In this document: piece by piece, positions 48,506-57,553 of the stretch
Layout: each line of letters begins with the position of its first letter
How positions within the stretch are numbered: the first letter of the stretch is position 1
Source of the DNA: Desulfurella acetivorans A63
GTDB taxonomy: Bacteria; Campylobacterota_A; Desulfurellia; Desulfurellales; Desulfurellaceae
DNA length: 64,000 nt
NCBI GenBank assembly: GCA_000517565.1
Contig: CP007051.1
Coordinates: 519,039 to 583,038 of the forward strand
Direction: 5' to 3'
The notes under the pieces: generated by a model
The model's input: the letters and a program-made list of their open reading frames with translations, nothing else
Database searches by the model: none
What the model was told of the DNA's origin: nothing
Translations under genes and position numbers: made by a program

Positions 48506-49127
48506 TTTAATAAAATGGATGAAAATAATTTTTTATATGTTTTTTTATTATATTACACAAAAGGATATCAAAGTTGCAACCAAAATGTTTTCGAAAAAAG
48601 TAATAGAGATTTGCAAAACCCAAATTATTTCTAATAAACTTGATTTTGATCTGAAGAATTTTGTAATAATGGCCACACATAAGAGCTATTTTGATATTTT
48701 TTGTATTGAGGATTGTTTTAGTAATGTTAAAATTATCTGGTTTGCAAAAAAGGAATTATTTAAAATCCCAATTTTTGGACATATATTGAAAAAAACTGGA
48801 GCTGTATGCGTTGATAGGGGCTCTGTTTTGCACTCAGCTTTGATGATTAGAAGATTTTTTAAGGATAAAAAAAACGATGTTGCTTTTGCAATTTTTCCAT
48901 ACGGAACAAGAAAACACACTAAGGCTTTTAAAAGTGGTGGGATTTATTTTGCAAAAAAACTCAAATTACCTATAATTCCAGTAAAGATAGAAGGCAGCGA
49001 AAATGTTATGCCCCTTGGAAAAATAACTATACAAGAAAATCAAAAGGTTAATGTCAAAATTTATGATAAAATTAGCCCAGATTTAGAGGTTGATAAAATA
49101 GAATCTACATTGAAAAAACTTATATGA
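48498..49127 (+). CDS. 1-acyl-glycerol-3-phosphate acyltransferase-like (PlsC family)
   Basis: 209 residues. Motif I HKSYFD (HX4D), motif III FPYGTRK and motif IV LPIIPVKIEGSENVMP are present. The Glu of the usual FPEGTR is replaced by Tyr, which is uncommon and may alter the substrate. An N-terminal hydrophobic stretch anchors it to the membrane. It should add an acyl chain to lysophosphatidate or a similar lipid. It overlaps the kinase gene by 8 bases and rlpA by 4. Confidence 0.85.
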   Translation: MSSLIKWMKIIFYMFFYYITQKDIKVATKMFSKKVIEICKTQIISNKLDFDLKNFVIMATHKSYFDIFCIEDCFSNVKIIWFAKKELFKIPIFGHILKKTGAVCVDRGSVLHSALMIRRFFKDKKNDVAFAIFPYGTRKHTKAFKSGGIYFAKKLKLPIIPVKIEGSENVMPLGKITIQENQKVNVKIYDKISPDLEVDKIESTLKKLI

Positions 49128-49792
49128 AAAAGCTGTTTTTTTTGGTTATTTTTTTGGTTAGCTTTTATATGCAAAGTTGTTCTTATATTCCATTTGTAAG
49201 CTCAACGCCTTCTATACACCCTATGAAATCTGTTAATGTTGGGTATACAGAGGAAGGGTTAGCATCGTGGTATGGACCACAATTTCAAGGTCAATTAACT
49301 GCAAGCGGTGAAATATTTGATATGTATAAATTAACAGCGGCAAGCAGGACGTTGCCCTTGAATGTTTATGTGAGAGTTACAAATTTAGACAATAATCGCT
49401 CAACCGTTGTAAAGATAAATGATAGGGGTCCATTTGTTCATGGAAGAATAATTGATTTATCTTATGAGGCGGCCAAACAACTTGGTATGTTGCAAGCGGG
49501 TGTTGTTCCTGTAAAAATTACTGTTGTGTCTCCTAATTATTATGTGCTTGCAGCAAATGAAAAATTTACAATACAGGTTGGGGCATTTACCGATTTTAAA
49601 AATGCTTTTGATTACAGAAACTATCTATCTCGCTATTTTGATCTAGTTTATATAAGTAGTTTTTATACAGGAAGAGAAACTTATTATAGAGTAAGAGTTG
49701 GTATATTTGATAGTCAGCAACAAGCGCAAATGTATGCTCAAAACGTAGTAAGTTCCATAGTTAAGGATTATTTTATAGTAGCAAAAGATTAA
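49124..49792 (+). CDS. rlpA: RlpA-like septal lipoprotein with SPOR domain
   Basis: 222 residues. A lipoprotein signal (SFYMQSC, Cys18 of the lipobox region) is followed by the double-psi beta-barrel of RlpA: LASWYGPQFQGQLTASGE, TAASRTLPLNVYVRVTNL and VKINDRGPFVHGRIIDLS with the conserved Asp. A C-terminal SPOR domain (about 145-220; FTIQVGAFTDFKNAFDYRNY) binds denuded septal glycan. It probably works as a lytic transglycosylase in daughter-cell separation. Confidence 0.92.
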   Translation: MKKLFFLVIFLVSFYMQSCSYIPFVSSTPSIHPMKSVNVGYTEEGLASWYGPQFQGQLTASGEIFDMYKLTAASRTLPLNVYVRVTNLDNNRSTVVKINDRGPFVHGRIIDLSYEAAKQLGMLQAGVVPVKITVVSPNYYVLAANEKFTIQVGAFTDFKNAFDYRNYLSRYFDLVYISSFYTGRETYYRVRVGIFDSQQQAQMYAQNVVSSIVKDYFIVAKD

Positions 49793-49809
49793 TTATTTTT
49801 CTTAAAAGT

Positions 49810-49825
49810 AGACTCTTCGTTTTGC
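49810..49825. repeat. Second copy of the short AGAnTCTTCGTTTTGC repeat
   Basis: AGACTCTTCGTTTTGC differs at one base from the core of the inverted repeat at 8275-8329. Like that one it lies at a convergent junction (rlpA and the metallophosphoesterase gene), and its right edge abuts and continues into the last codons of the latter. Confidence 0.45.
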
Positions 49826-50890
49826 TCAGGATGATATATTAATTACAACAATTTCAGATTTAGAAAAAATTCTAAATGGTGGTCCCCATGTACCAGCACC
49901 ACTGCTTACAATTAAATGCGAACCATTTATTTTAAAGTATCCAAAATCTCTATTGCGATAAAATGCTTTTGTTATAAGTGTAAATGGAAACATTTGACCA
50001 GCATGCGTATGTCCGCATAAAGCCAAATCAAATAAATTAAAATCTTTTTCTTTTATTAGTGGTCTGTGTTTGACAAAAATAATAAATGTTTTTTTGTCGC
50101 AATTGTTTAAAATATCGGAGTTTTCTTTATTTGTTATAGTTTCATCGTCTATACCTGCTATGCTTAAGAAGTTATTGATTTTAATACATTTGTTTCTCAA
50201 GAGAAAAAAACCAACTTTTTCAAGCTGTGTTTGGCATCTATCTACACCTCTATAAAACTCATGGTTGCCAAGTACTGCAAATTTACGCATGGGAGCTTCA
50301 ATTGTTTTTAGTGGTTGAATATTATGTTCTATGCCATCAATTGATGAATCAATAACATCTCCACCTGCTATTACAATATCTGGTTTTAAATTGTTTATTG
50401 TTTTTGAGACTTTATTAACATATTTATTATTTGTCATAAGTCCGGCATGTAAATCGGAAAAAAATACAATACGTATAGGTTTTTGAATTTTTGTAGATTT
50501 TATTACTATTGTTCTAATATTTAACTTTTGAGCATTAATATATCCAAAACATAAAAAAGCTAAACTTAAAATACTTGCAAATGCAAAATTTATTTGTTTG
50601 ACTGAGAAAGGTTTGTAAATAAGACCGAATAAAAATATAACTAATGAAAAAAATACAAATAATATTAAAAAACCCATCCAGTAAAAACTGATATGCGCAA
50701 GAAAACTTGCAATTTGAGTTTCAAATTCTTCAATTTTTCTTATTATAAAAAGCGAGAATGTCATGTATATTAAAATTATAAAAATAACTGAGTTTATATA
50801 AGAATTTTTAAAAATTGAAGCAAAAAGCCAACCAAAATATACGTTAAATAAGCCGTATATAGTTAAAAAGACGACAAAAAAATAACTCAA
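49826..50890 (-). CDS. Membrane metallophosphoesterase (YaeI/YkuE-like)
   Basis: 354 residues. About four N-terminal membrane helices (1-125) precede a calcineurin-type phosphoesterase domain with all metal motifs: FFSDLHAG, GGDVIDSS, GNHEFYRG, FVKHRP and GHTHAGQM. The length and the N-terminal helices fit the YaeI/YkuE-like group, whose substrates are mostly unknown (some act on lipid-linked nucleotides). It is the last gene of the minus-strand cell-wall/his block. Confidence 0.88.
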   Translation of the reverse strand: MSYFFVVFLTIYGLFNVYFGWLFASIFKNSYINSVIFIILIYMTFSLFIIRKIEEFETQIASFLAHISFYWMGFLILFVFFSLVIFLFGLIYKPFSVKQINFAFASILSLAFLCFGYINAQKLNIRTIVIKSTKIQKPIRIVFFSDLHAGLMTNNKYVNKVSKTINNLKPDIVIAGGDVIDSSIDGIEHNIQPLKTIEAPMRKFAVLGNHEFYRGVDRCQTQLEKVGFFLLRNKCIKINNFLSIAGIDDETITNKENSDILNNCDKKTFIIFVKHRPLIKEKDFNLFDLALCGHTHAGQMFPFTLITKAFYRNRDFGYFKINGSHLIVSSGAGTWGPPFRIFSKSEIVVINISS

Positions 50891-50892
50891 TT

Positions 50893-51645
50893 TTAAATTC
50901 GCACATTTATATTGTTTTGTAATAAGTATTTTTTGGTTTCTTGGATTGAAACTTCTCCAAAATGAAATATTGATGCAGCTAGTGCAGCATCCGCTCCAAT
51001 TTCAAAAACCTGTTTTATGTGTTCCATTTTTCCAGCACCACCAGAAGCTATAACGGGTATTGTTGAATTTTCACAAACAAGCTTTGTTAACTCTAAATCG
51101 TATCCTTCTTTTGTGCCATCTTTATCCATACTGGTAAGAAGTATTTCGCCAGCACCTCTTTCCTGGACTTCAATTAGCCAATCAATAACTTTTTTATTTG
51201 TATTTACTCTGCCACCATCTATAAAAACATAAAAATCATTACCTATTTTTTTTGCATCAATGGCTACTACTATACATTGACTTCCAAAAACCTTTACGGC
51301 TTCGTTTAAAAAATCAGGGTTTCTTACAGCAGCTGAATTTATAGAAACTTTATCAGCACCAGCTTTAAGCAGGTTTCTTATGTCTTGTATTGTTCTTATA
51401 CCACCACCTACTGTTAATGGCATAAATATGTTTTGGGCGCAAGCTGAAACTACGTCAATCATTATTGAGCGTTTTTCGTAACTAGCTGTAATATCTAAAA
51501 AAACAAGCTCATCTGCTGATTGGCTATCGTATATAATCGCTTGCTCTACAGGATCGCCTGCATCTTTCAAGTTTACAAAGTTTATGCCTTTTACTACTCT
51601 GCCTTCTTTAACATCAAGGCATGGGATAATACGCTTTGCTAACAT
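50893..51645 (-). CDS. hisF: Imidazole glycerol phosphate synthase, cyclase subunit
   Basis: 250 residues. The TIM barrel has the catalytic Asp of [14 protein letters not shown] and the second Asp of [14 protein letters not shown], with phosphate loops [10 protein letters not shown] and [13 protein letters not shown]. It combines ammonia from HisH with PRFAR to make imidazole-glycerol phosphate and AICAR. It is separated from hisA by a metallo-beta-lactamase-fold gene that abuts it. Confidence 0.97.
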   Translation of the reverse strand: MLAKRIIPCLDVKEGRVVKGINFVNLKDAGDPVEQAIIYDSQSADELVFLDITASYEKRSIMIDVVSACAQNIFMPLTVGGGIRTIQDIRNLLKAGADKVSINSAAVRNPDFLNEAVKVFGSQCIVVAIDAKKIGNDFYVFIDGGRVNTNKKVIDWLIEVQERGAGEILLTSMDKDGTKEGYDLELTKLVCENSTIPVIASGGAGKMEHIKQVFEIGADAALAASIFHFGEVSIQETKKYLLQNNINVRI

Positions 51646-52467
51646 TCAATCACCTAAATCAATCACTGTGCCTACATTGTTGTAAATTATTTTATCTGGA
51701 AATTCATTTGCAAGCGCACAGGTCATAGCTATTCCGGTACAATGTGATGGTCCAATAATTTTAAGTTGTTGCATGGTTTTTAGAGTTTCAACGGTCTTTT
51801 CTTTTTGAAATTTACTTGCTGGTCCTAAGTGTGTACCACCAATAAAACCTATTACTTTTTTGTTAAATGTATTTTCACAGTGGTTTATGATATTAATTAT
51901 ACCTCTGTGTGCGCAACCAAAAACAACAAAAAGTCCTTCTTTTAAATCTAAAACTAAACTTAAATCGTCTGGCACATCATCTTTTATATGTTGACCATTT
52001 GATTCAAAAACGAAATCTTTATCAACTTCTTCAAAATCTGTTTTTAGCTCTACAAAGCCTGTTGTATAAATATTTTTACTAACTTGTTGAGGCTTTGTGC
52101 TAAATTCAAAATGTGCACCTAAATGTTCAAAAAAACTTTTGTCTTCTATGCCTATGTATCTTAATTTATCACCTTTTTTAGAGTATCTCTTTCTAAATAT
52201 TTCTGGGTGGGCTATAATTGGTGCTTTTGCATATTGCAATACATACTTCAGGCCACCGACATGGTCGTAATGGCCGTGGCTTAGCACAATTTTATCTATG
52301 TTTTGTAAATTTACATTAAGTGTTTTTGCATTATGTATAATACAATCGCTTTGACCAGTATCAAAAAGTACTCGAGAGTTTTCTGACTCAATGAGCACAC
52401 TTAAACCATGTTCTGCTTTTAATGTGCCACCTGTTGATGTATTTTCTACAAGTGTTATTAGCTTCAT
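51646..52467 (-). CDS. Metallo-beta-lactamase-fold hydrolase
   Basis: 273 residues. The metal-binding motif SHGHYDHVGGL is complete and SHGH occurs at the end of the second strand; further His/Asp ligands lie in VFGCAHRGIINI and GGTHLGPAS. The overall pattern resembles the pterin-phosphate-synthase-like (RFA-P synthase-related) group of small MBL proteins. It overlaps hisA by 4 bases and touches hisF, so it is translated together with histidine genes. The substrate is unknown. Confidence 0.85.
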   Translation of the reverse strand: MKLITLVENTSTGGTLKAEHGLSVLIESENSRVLFDTGQSDCIIHNAKTLNVNLQNIDKIVLSHGHYDHVGGLKYVLQYAKAPIIAHPEIFRKRYSKKGDKLRYIGIEDKSFFEHLGAHFEFSTKPQQVSKNIYTTGFVELKTDFEEVDKDFVFESNGQHIKDDVPDDLSLVLDLKEGLFVVFGCAHRGIINIINHCENTFNKKVIGFIGGTHLGPASKFQKEKTVETLKTMQQLKIIGPSHCTGIAMTCALANEFPDKIIYNNVGTVIDLGD

Positions 52468-53183
52468 AATTGTCCTCCGTGTATCTGGCTTAAATCAATT
52501 GTGCCTTCATATATCGCTTTGCCTATTATAGCGCCAATTAAGCCATCTTTTTCATGTTTTTTTAAGCGCATTAGATCATCTATGTTTTTTATGCCACCTG
52601 ATGCTATTATATCCATTGAACTTTTTTTTGCAATTTGGGCATAAAAATTTTCATCTATCCCGCTTAGCATGCCGTCTTTTGAAATATCAGTTACAATTGC
52701 CTCACTTATACCCAAGTCTAGAGCCTGTTTGAGAAAATCTACACAATCAACTTGCGTTTCTTCTTCCCAACCTGAGATTTTTACTTTATTATTTTCTATA
52801 TCAACACCTATTACAATGTATTTTAAAAAGGATTTTAAAATTTTTTCGAATTCAGCTTTATTTTTAAATGGAAGGCTCCCGATTACAATTCTTTTCACAC
52901 CTGAATCTATTATTTTTTGTGCTATATCAAAATTTCTTATTCCACCACCAACTTCTAATTCTATATTGGAATTTTTTGCAATTTTGTAAATTATATCTAA
53001 ATTATTACCCCTGTTAAATGCAGCATCTAAGTCAACAATATGGATTCTTTTAAACCCAAGTGATTCAAAATACAATGCAAACTCAAGAGGATTTTGACTG
53101 TATTCTTTCGCGCTTTCGGCTTTACCTTTTGTTAGTCTTACTACTTTTGAATCAATTAGATCAATAGCTGGCACAACTAACAT
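52464..53183 (-). CDS. hisA: ProFAR isomerase (HisA)
   Basis: 239 residues. The catalytic Asp in PAIDLIDSKVVRLTKG and the second in VTDISKDGMLSG are present, with the phosphate loop IASGGIKNIDDL. It isomerises ProFAR to PRFAR in histidine synthesis. It overlaps hisH by 7 bases on one side and the MBL gene by 4 on the other. Confidence 0.97.
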   Translation of the reverse strand: MLVVPAIDLIDSKVVRLTKGKAESAKEYSQNPLEFALYFESLGFKRIHIVDLDAAFNRGNNLDIIYKIAKNSNIELEVGGGIRNFDIAQKIIDSGVKRIVIGSLPFKNKAEFEKILKSFLKYIVIGVDIENNKVKISGWEEETQVDCVDFLKQALDLGISEAIVTDISKDGMLSGIDENFYAQIAKKSSMDIIASGGIKNIDDLMRLKKHEKDGLIGAIIGKAIYEGTIDLSQIHGGQL

Positions 53184-53791
53184 TTTTCTTCACACATATT
53201 GCAGAAATTTTTATATATTCTAAGACCCAAAGTTTGACTTTTTTCTGGATGAAACTGAACACCAAATACATTGTCTTTTTGACTTGCACTCGTAAATGTG
53301 CAACTGTAGTCAGTTTTGGCAACGCAACTATCATCAGAATCGGTATAGTATGAGTGTACAAAGTAAAAGTAAGAGTTATTCTTGATACCGTCGAATAAAT
53401 TACATTGTCTGGTGTAATAAACAGTATTCCAGCCCATATGGGGTACTTTATAGGTTTTGCTTGGTATAAATTTTACACATGAGCCTTTAAATATACCAAA
53501 CCCTTTGTGAATACCAAATTCAAAACCTTCTTCAAAAAGCAATTGAAACCCTACACATATGCCTAAAAATGGTTTTTTTGATTCGATGCTTTCAAGTATG
53601 GTGTCTATTAAATCGTACTTTCTAAGCTTATCTATGCAATCACCAAAAGCTCCAACTCCAGGTAAAACTACACCACTTGATGCTTTAATTATTTTTGGAT
53701 CTTTTGTTAAGCAAGCCTTATAGCCAACTTTTTCAATTGCTTTTGTAACAGATGCAACATTTCCTGCATCATAATCTATTACTGCTATCAT
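53177..53791 (-). CDS. hisH: Imidazole glycerol phosphate synthase, glutaminase subunit
   Basis: 204 residues. The class I amidotransferase triad is seen: Cys in FLGICVGFQLLFEEG, and His-Glu in GVQFHPEKSQ. N-terminal IAVIDYDAGNVASVTKA is typical. It supplies ammonia to HisF. It overlaps murI by 4 bases, so histidine synthesis is tied to the cell-wall operon here. Confidence 0.97.
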   Translation of the reverse strand: MIAVIDYDAGNVASVTKAIEKVGYKACLTKDPKIIKASSGVVLPGVGAFGDCIDKLRKYDLIDTILESIESKKPFLGICVGFQLLFEEGFEFGIHKGFGIFKGSCVKFIPSKTYKVPHMGWNTVYYTRQCNLFDGIKNNSYFYFVHSYYTDSDDSCVAKTDYSCTFTSASQKDNVFGVQFHPEKSQTLGLRIYKNFCNMCEEKC

Positions 53792-54534
53792 AATTCCTCT
53801 AAATCAACCAATTTAACTCCATTGAAATTTTCACCTAAAAAAAGTTTACCAATTTTAGAAAAATTTTCTGGTGAATCTGTTGCGTAAAATTCGATTTTAC
53901 CACTTCCTTTTAACATGTTTTTATCAATTGTATTGATAATAGATGTGCCAGAATCAATAATTTGAGCATTAGGAACAATTTCTTTTATTATATGTTTGAT
54001 TAATGGATAATGAGTACACCCAAGCACGAGTGCTTGTGCCTGGATACCATTCAAATAGCGCTTTGCTACTAATTTTGTTATTTCATCGTCAATTAGTCCT
54101 TCTTCAATTAGAGGTACAAATAAAGGGCACGCTTTTTGTTGCACAATCGCATTTTGATTAAACATTTTTATTGTTTTTTCATAAGCATTACTTTCAATAG
54201 TTGCTTTTGTTCCAATTACAGCTATAGAGTCAAATTGACAAGCCACTTTTGCTGTAGATTCCACAACGCCATATATAGGTACATTAAAGATACTTCTTAA
54301 GGTATCTATTGCAAGACTTGATGCAGTATTACATGCTACAATTATAAAATCAACACCTTTGCTTAGCAAGAATTTTGTATTTTCAATAGAGTATTTAATA
54401 ACTGTTTCTTTAGATTTGTTTCCATATGGTACTCTTGCAGTATCACCAAGGTAAATTATATCACTTTTAAAATATTTAATTAACGGTTTTATTACGGTTA
54501 AGCCTCCAACTCCAGAATCAAATATACCAATCAT
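53788..54534 (-). CDS. murI: Glutamate racemase
   Basis: 248 residues. Both catalytic cysteines are present: IIVACNTASS and LVLGCTHYPLI. The start IGIFDSGVGGLTV and YLGDTARVPYG are family signatures. It makes D-glutamate for peptidoglycan and fits the upstream mur genes. It overlaps its neighbours by 4 bases on each side. Confidence 0.96.
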   Translation of the reverse strand: MIGIFDSGVGGLTVIKPLIKYFKSDIIYLGDTARVPYGNKSKETVIKYSIENTKFLLSKGVDFIIVACNTASSLAIDTLRSIFNVPIYGVVESTAKVACQFDSIAVIGTKATIESNAYEKTIKMFNQNAIVQQKACPLFVPLIEEGLIDDEITKLVAKRYLNGIQAQALVLGCTHYPLIKHIIKEIVPNAQIIDSGTSIINTIDKNMLKGSGKIEFYATDSPENFSKIGKLFLGENFNGVKLVDLEEL

Positions 54535-55148
54535 ATAACACCGTTTATAAGTTTTGCCAAAAAGAAATTACCATCTGTCAAAAAATGGTTTATGCACGCA
54601 AAATCCTGCGAAACAGATAAAATCTTTTCATCTTTTAGATCCATAAAATACTTTATTAAAACTCTATTTATTCCACCATGCGCTACAATTAAAGTATCTT
54701 TTTCAAAATCAAACTCGCTCAAAAAGCTGTTAACGCGATTGTATACATCAAAAAAACTCTCGCCATTTTTTATTTTAAAATTAAATGGATCTTTTAAAAA
54801 ACTTAATGCTTCAAGCGGATATTTTTGTTCTATTTCTTTCCAGCTAAGTGATTCAAAAATACCAAAATTTCTCTCTTGTAGTCTGTAGTCTACTATTAGC
54901 TCACAATTTAAGCCATCCTGTATAATTTTAGCGGTTTTCAGACATCTTTTAAGGGGACTTGAAAATATTTTTTTTATATTTTTATACATAAAAAATTCTT
55001 TTAATTTTTGTGCCTGTATTATTCCATTTTCCGACAAATCGACATCTATGGATCCATTAAATACCATCATTGAAGCGTTTTCAACTTCTGGATGCCTTAT
55101 AAAATAGAGGTTAATGGTTTTTTTTGTAAAAAACTCCAACTTTTCCAC
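54531..55148 (-). CDS. Histidine phosphatase family protein
   Basis: 205 residues. The catalytic His motif is YFIRHPEVEN (RHP rather than the usual RHG), with RCLKTAKII, the Glu in LQERNFGIFESL and the second His in LIVAHGGINR. This fits CobC-like alpha-ribazole phosphatases or phosphoglycerate-mutase-like phosphatases. Given the B12-dependent IcmF in this window a cobamide role is possible but not shown. Confidence 0.82.
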   Translation of the reverse strand: MEKLEFFTKKTINLYFIRHPEVENASMMVFNGSIDVDLSENGIIQAQKLKEFFMYKNIKKIFSSPLKRCLKTAKIIQDGLNCELIVDYRLQERNFGIFESLSWKEIEQKYPLEALSFLKDPFNFKIKNGESFFDVYNRVNSFLSEFDFEKDTLIVAHGGINRVLIKYFMDLKDEKILSVSQDFACINHFLTDGNFFLAKLINGVI

Positions 55149-55184
55149 GTATTATATTTTACAGTAAAAATTTATATTTGCAAA

Positions 55185-56261
55185 CTATAATTTTCTTGAT
55201 AAGCCTAAAACTGCACCAATAAACATAGCGTTTACAACCAAACTTGAACCTCCATAGCTTACAAACGGTAGCACTGTACCTTTTGTAGGTATTAAATGAA
55301 AAACGCTAAAAAGATTTATTAATATCTGTATGGAAAATAAAAAGCCAGTGCCGAAAACAAAAGCTTTTTCGTAGTAATTATTCAATTTGTTTGCAATAGA
55401 AAATATTGAGTAAATAAGCAAAAATAATAGTATTATAACAAGCAATACTCCTAAAAAACCCAGATCTTCACCAATGGAAGCAATAATAAAATCATTGTAA
55501 GCATCAGGTAAAAATAAACTTTTAAAACTACCATTGCCAATACCTCTTCCAAATAAGCCTCCTCCGGCAAGTGCAATGAAGCCTTGGTGAACCTGGTAGG
55601 GAAGGTGATTATTATGTATAAAACTGCTAAGTCTTTGTAAACGTTCTGGGTGAACTAAAAAAACTAACGAAAAAACTATAACGCCTAAAGCCAAAATAAT
55701 ACCTATATAGCTCGTCCTTAAACCAAAAATATAAAGCACAAGAAGAACTACAAGACAAAACAGAAATGCACCACCAATATCTGGTTGAGAAATAATTAAC
55801 AAAGCTATAATACCAAAAACTAAAAAAAGTGGTGAAATTACATTTAAATCATTTAATGATTCGTATTTGCGATCAATAAAATCTGCTAAATATAAAATAA
55901 ATGCAAAACGTGCAAATTCTGTTGGCTCAAATGAAAAAAAGCCAAAATTAAACCATCTGACAGCACCCCTAATATTTACACCAAAACCTAAATGAAGTGC
56001 AATAAGAAACACAATAGCTAAGCTTAAAAAAAGAGGTATCAATTGTCTTAATTTTTGAGGGTTTATCTTGTAAAAAAACAATCCAACAAAAAATGAGACA
56101 ACTATGTATATTAAATATCTTTCAAGTAAAAAGTTTGGTTTACCAAAATGCTGAAAGAAAAAATAATTAGAAGCACTCCATGTCTCTACTAAACCAATAA
56201 AAACTAGTATAAATGTGCAAAATATTATGATTGTAGGTTCAAAGGCGCGGTGCTTTGTCAT
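55185..56261 (-). CDS. ftsW: Lipid II polymerase FtsW (SEDS family)
   Basis: 358 residues from the preferred ATG at 56261 (MTKHRAFEPTIIIF); an in-frame start at 56345 would overlap murD by over 100 bases. About ten membrane helices, with VNIRGAVRWFNFGFFSFEPTEFARFA, QPDIGGAF and FVSYGGSSLVVNAMFIG, are the SEDS signatures. It polymerises septal peptidoglycan with FtsI. The overlap with murD is 23 bases. Confidence 0.95.
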   Translation of the reverse strand: MTKHRAFEPTIIIFCTFILVFIGLVETWSASNYFFFQHFGKPNFLLERYLIYIVVSFFVGLFFYKINPQKLRQLIPLFLSLAIVFLIALHLGFGVNIRGAVRWFNFGFFSFEPTEFARFAFILYLADFIDRKYESLNDLNVISPLFLVFGIIALLIISQPDIGGAFLFCLVVLLVLYIFGLRTSYIGIILALGVIVFSLVFLVHPERLQRLSSFIHNNHLPYQVHQGFIALAGGGLFGRGIGNGSFKSLFLPDAYNDFIIASIGEDLGFLGVLLVIILLFLLIYSIFSIANKLNNYYEKAFVFGTGFLFSIQILINLFSVFHLIPTKGTVLPFVSYGGSSLVVNAMFIGAVLGLSRKL

Positions 56262-57549
56262 ATTCTTCTTTAAATGCAAGGCATTCTGCTTTAAAAGCTT
56301 CACCTCGCTCTTCAAAGTTTTTGAATTGGTCAAAACTTGATCCACCTGGACTAAATAGTACTATTCCACCTGGTTTTGCAATATGAAATGCAGCAATAAC
56401 AGCTCCTTTAACATTAACAGCAGGAAGTGGTATAGGTCTTAATTTGTTTAATTCTGCTATGATTTTTTTTCTATCTTCGCCAAAAACTACGACGCCCGTT
56501 AATTGAGGCAACAAGTCCATTAAGTTTGCATATGATTCACCTTTGTGTTTACCGCCAAGAATTATTACAATATCTTGTTTGTTTTCAAATGATTCAATGG
56601 CTTTTCTTACAGAGTCTATATTTGTGCTTTTTGAATCGTTGTAAAATTTTACACCTTCAATTTCACAAACATACTCAAGCCTGTGTGGCAATGTTTCTTG
56701 ATTCATAGCTACCTCCAAAATAGTATTTTTATCTACATTGCATATTAGACTTGCAAGGCTTGCAGCTGCGATATTTTGCATATTATGTGTGCCTATAAGT
56801 TTTGTATTTTTTATCTCAAAATGTTCTTTGAAATTAATAGTTACACTATTTTGAGATACTTTTGCCTCAACATTATCTTTATGAGTAGAAAAGCCAATTA
56901 CATTAAAAGCATCAACACTGTAATCTTCGTCGAGATTTCTTATCAAAAAGCCTTCATTTAAAAGGTTTTTGGCAATTTTTAACTTGGCTTGTTTATACTC
57001 TTGAAAACTCCCATGCCAGCTTAGATGGTCTTGAGTTATATTTAAGATTATTGCAATATAGGGTTTAAAAGTATCAATAAACTCCAACTGAAAACTACTT
57101 ACTTCTACAATTAAATAATCAAGCAAATGTGAAACCTGTGCAGCTTTTGTTAAAGGCAAACCATAATTGCCACACATAAGTACTTTTTTGCCTGATTTTT
57201 TTAACATATTGTATATTAATTTTACGGTTGTTGATTTTCCATTTGTACCTGTTATTGCAATAATTTTACATTTTGTAAGCCTAAATCCAAACTCAAGTTC
57301 ACTTATAATAGGAAAATTTTTATTTAAAGCATGTTTTATGAATGGGTGATGTTTTGGTATACCAGGTGAAACAACAACAAGGTCAAAATTCATATCAAAA
57401 AAAGCTTTAGATTTATCTTGACCAAAAAAATTCAGTTTATCAGGTAATTTATTATCGTCAAACACAAATACTTCATCTTCATTCTTTTTTACAAGTAAGT
57501 CATATACGCTTTTGCCACTTTTTCCAAAGCCCAATATTGCAATTTTCAT
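56239..57549 (-). CDS. murD: UDP-MurNAc-L-alanine:D-glutamate ligase
   Basis: 436 residues. The ATP-binding loop GTNGKST, ILNITQDHLSWHG and FYNDSKSTNIDSV are Mur ligase motifs in MurD order, with KAIESFENKQDIVIILGGKHKG near the C terminus. N-terminal IAILGFGKSGKSVYDLL binds UDP. It adds D-glutamate made by the MurI nearby. Confidence 0.97.
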   Translation of the reverse strand: MKIAILGFGKSGKSVYDLLVKKNEDEVFVFDDNKLPDKLNFFGQDKSKAFFDMNFDLVVVSPGIPKHHPFIKHALNKNFPIISELEFGFRLTKCKIIAITGTNGKSTTVKLIYNMLKKSGKKVLMCGNYGLPLTKAAQVSHLLDYLIVEVSSFQLEFIDTFKPYIAIILNITQDHLSWHGSFQEYKQAKLKIAKNLLNEGFLIRNLDEDYSVDAFNVIGFSTHKDNVEAKVSQNSVTINFKEHFEIKNTKLIGTHNMQNIAAASLASLICNVDKNTILEVAMNQETLPHRLEYVCEIEGVKFYNDSKSTNIDSVRKAIESFENKQDIVIILGGKHKGESYANLMDLLPQLTGVVVFGEDRKKIIAELNKLRPIPLPAVNVKGAVIAAFHIAKPGGIVLFSPGGSSFDQFKNFEERGEAFKAECLAFKEEYDKAPRL

Positions 57550-57553
57550 AGAT

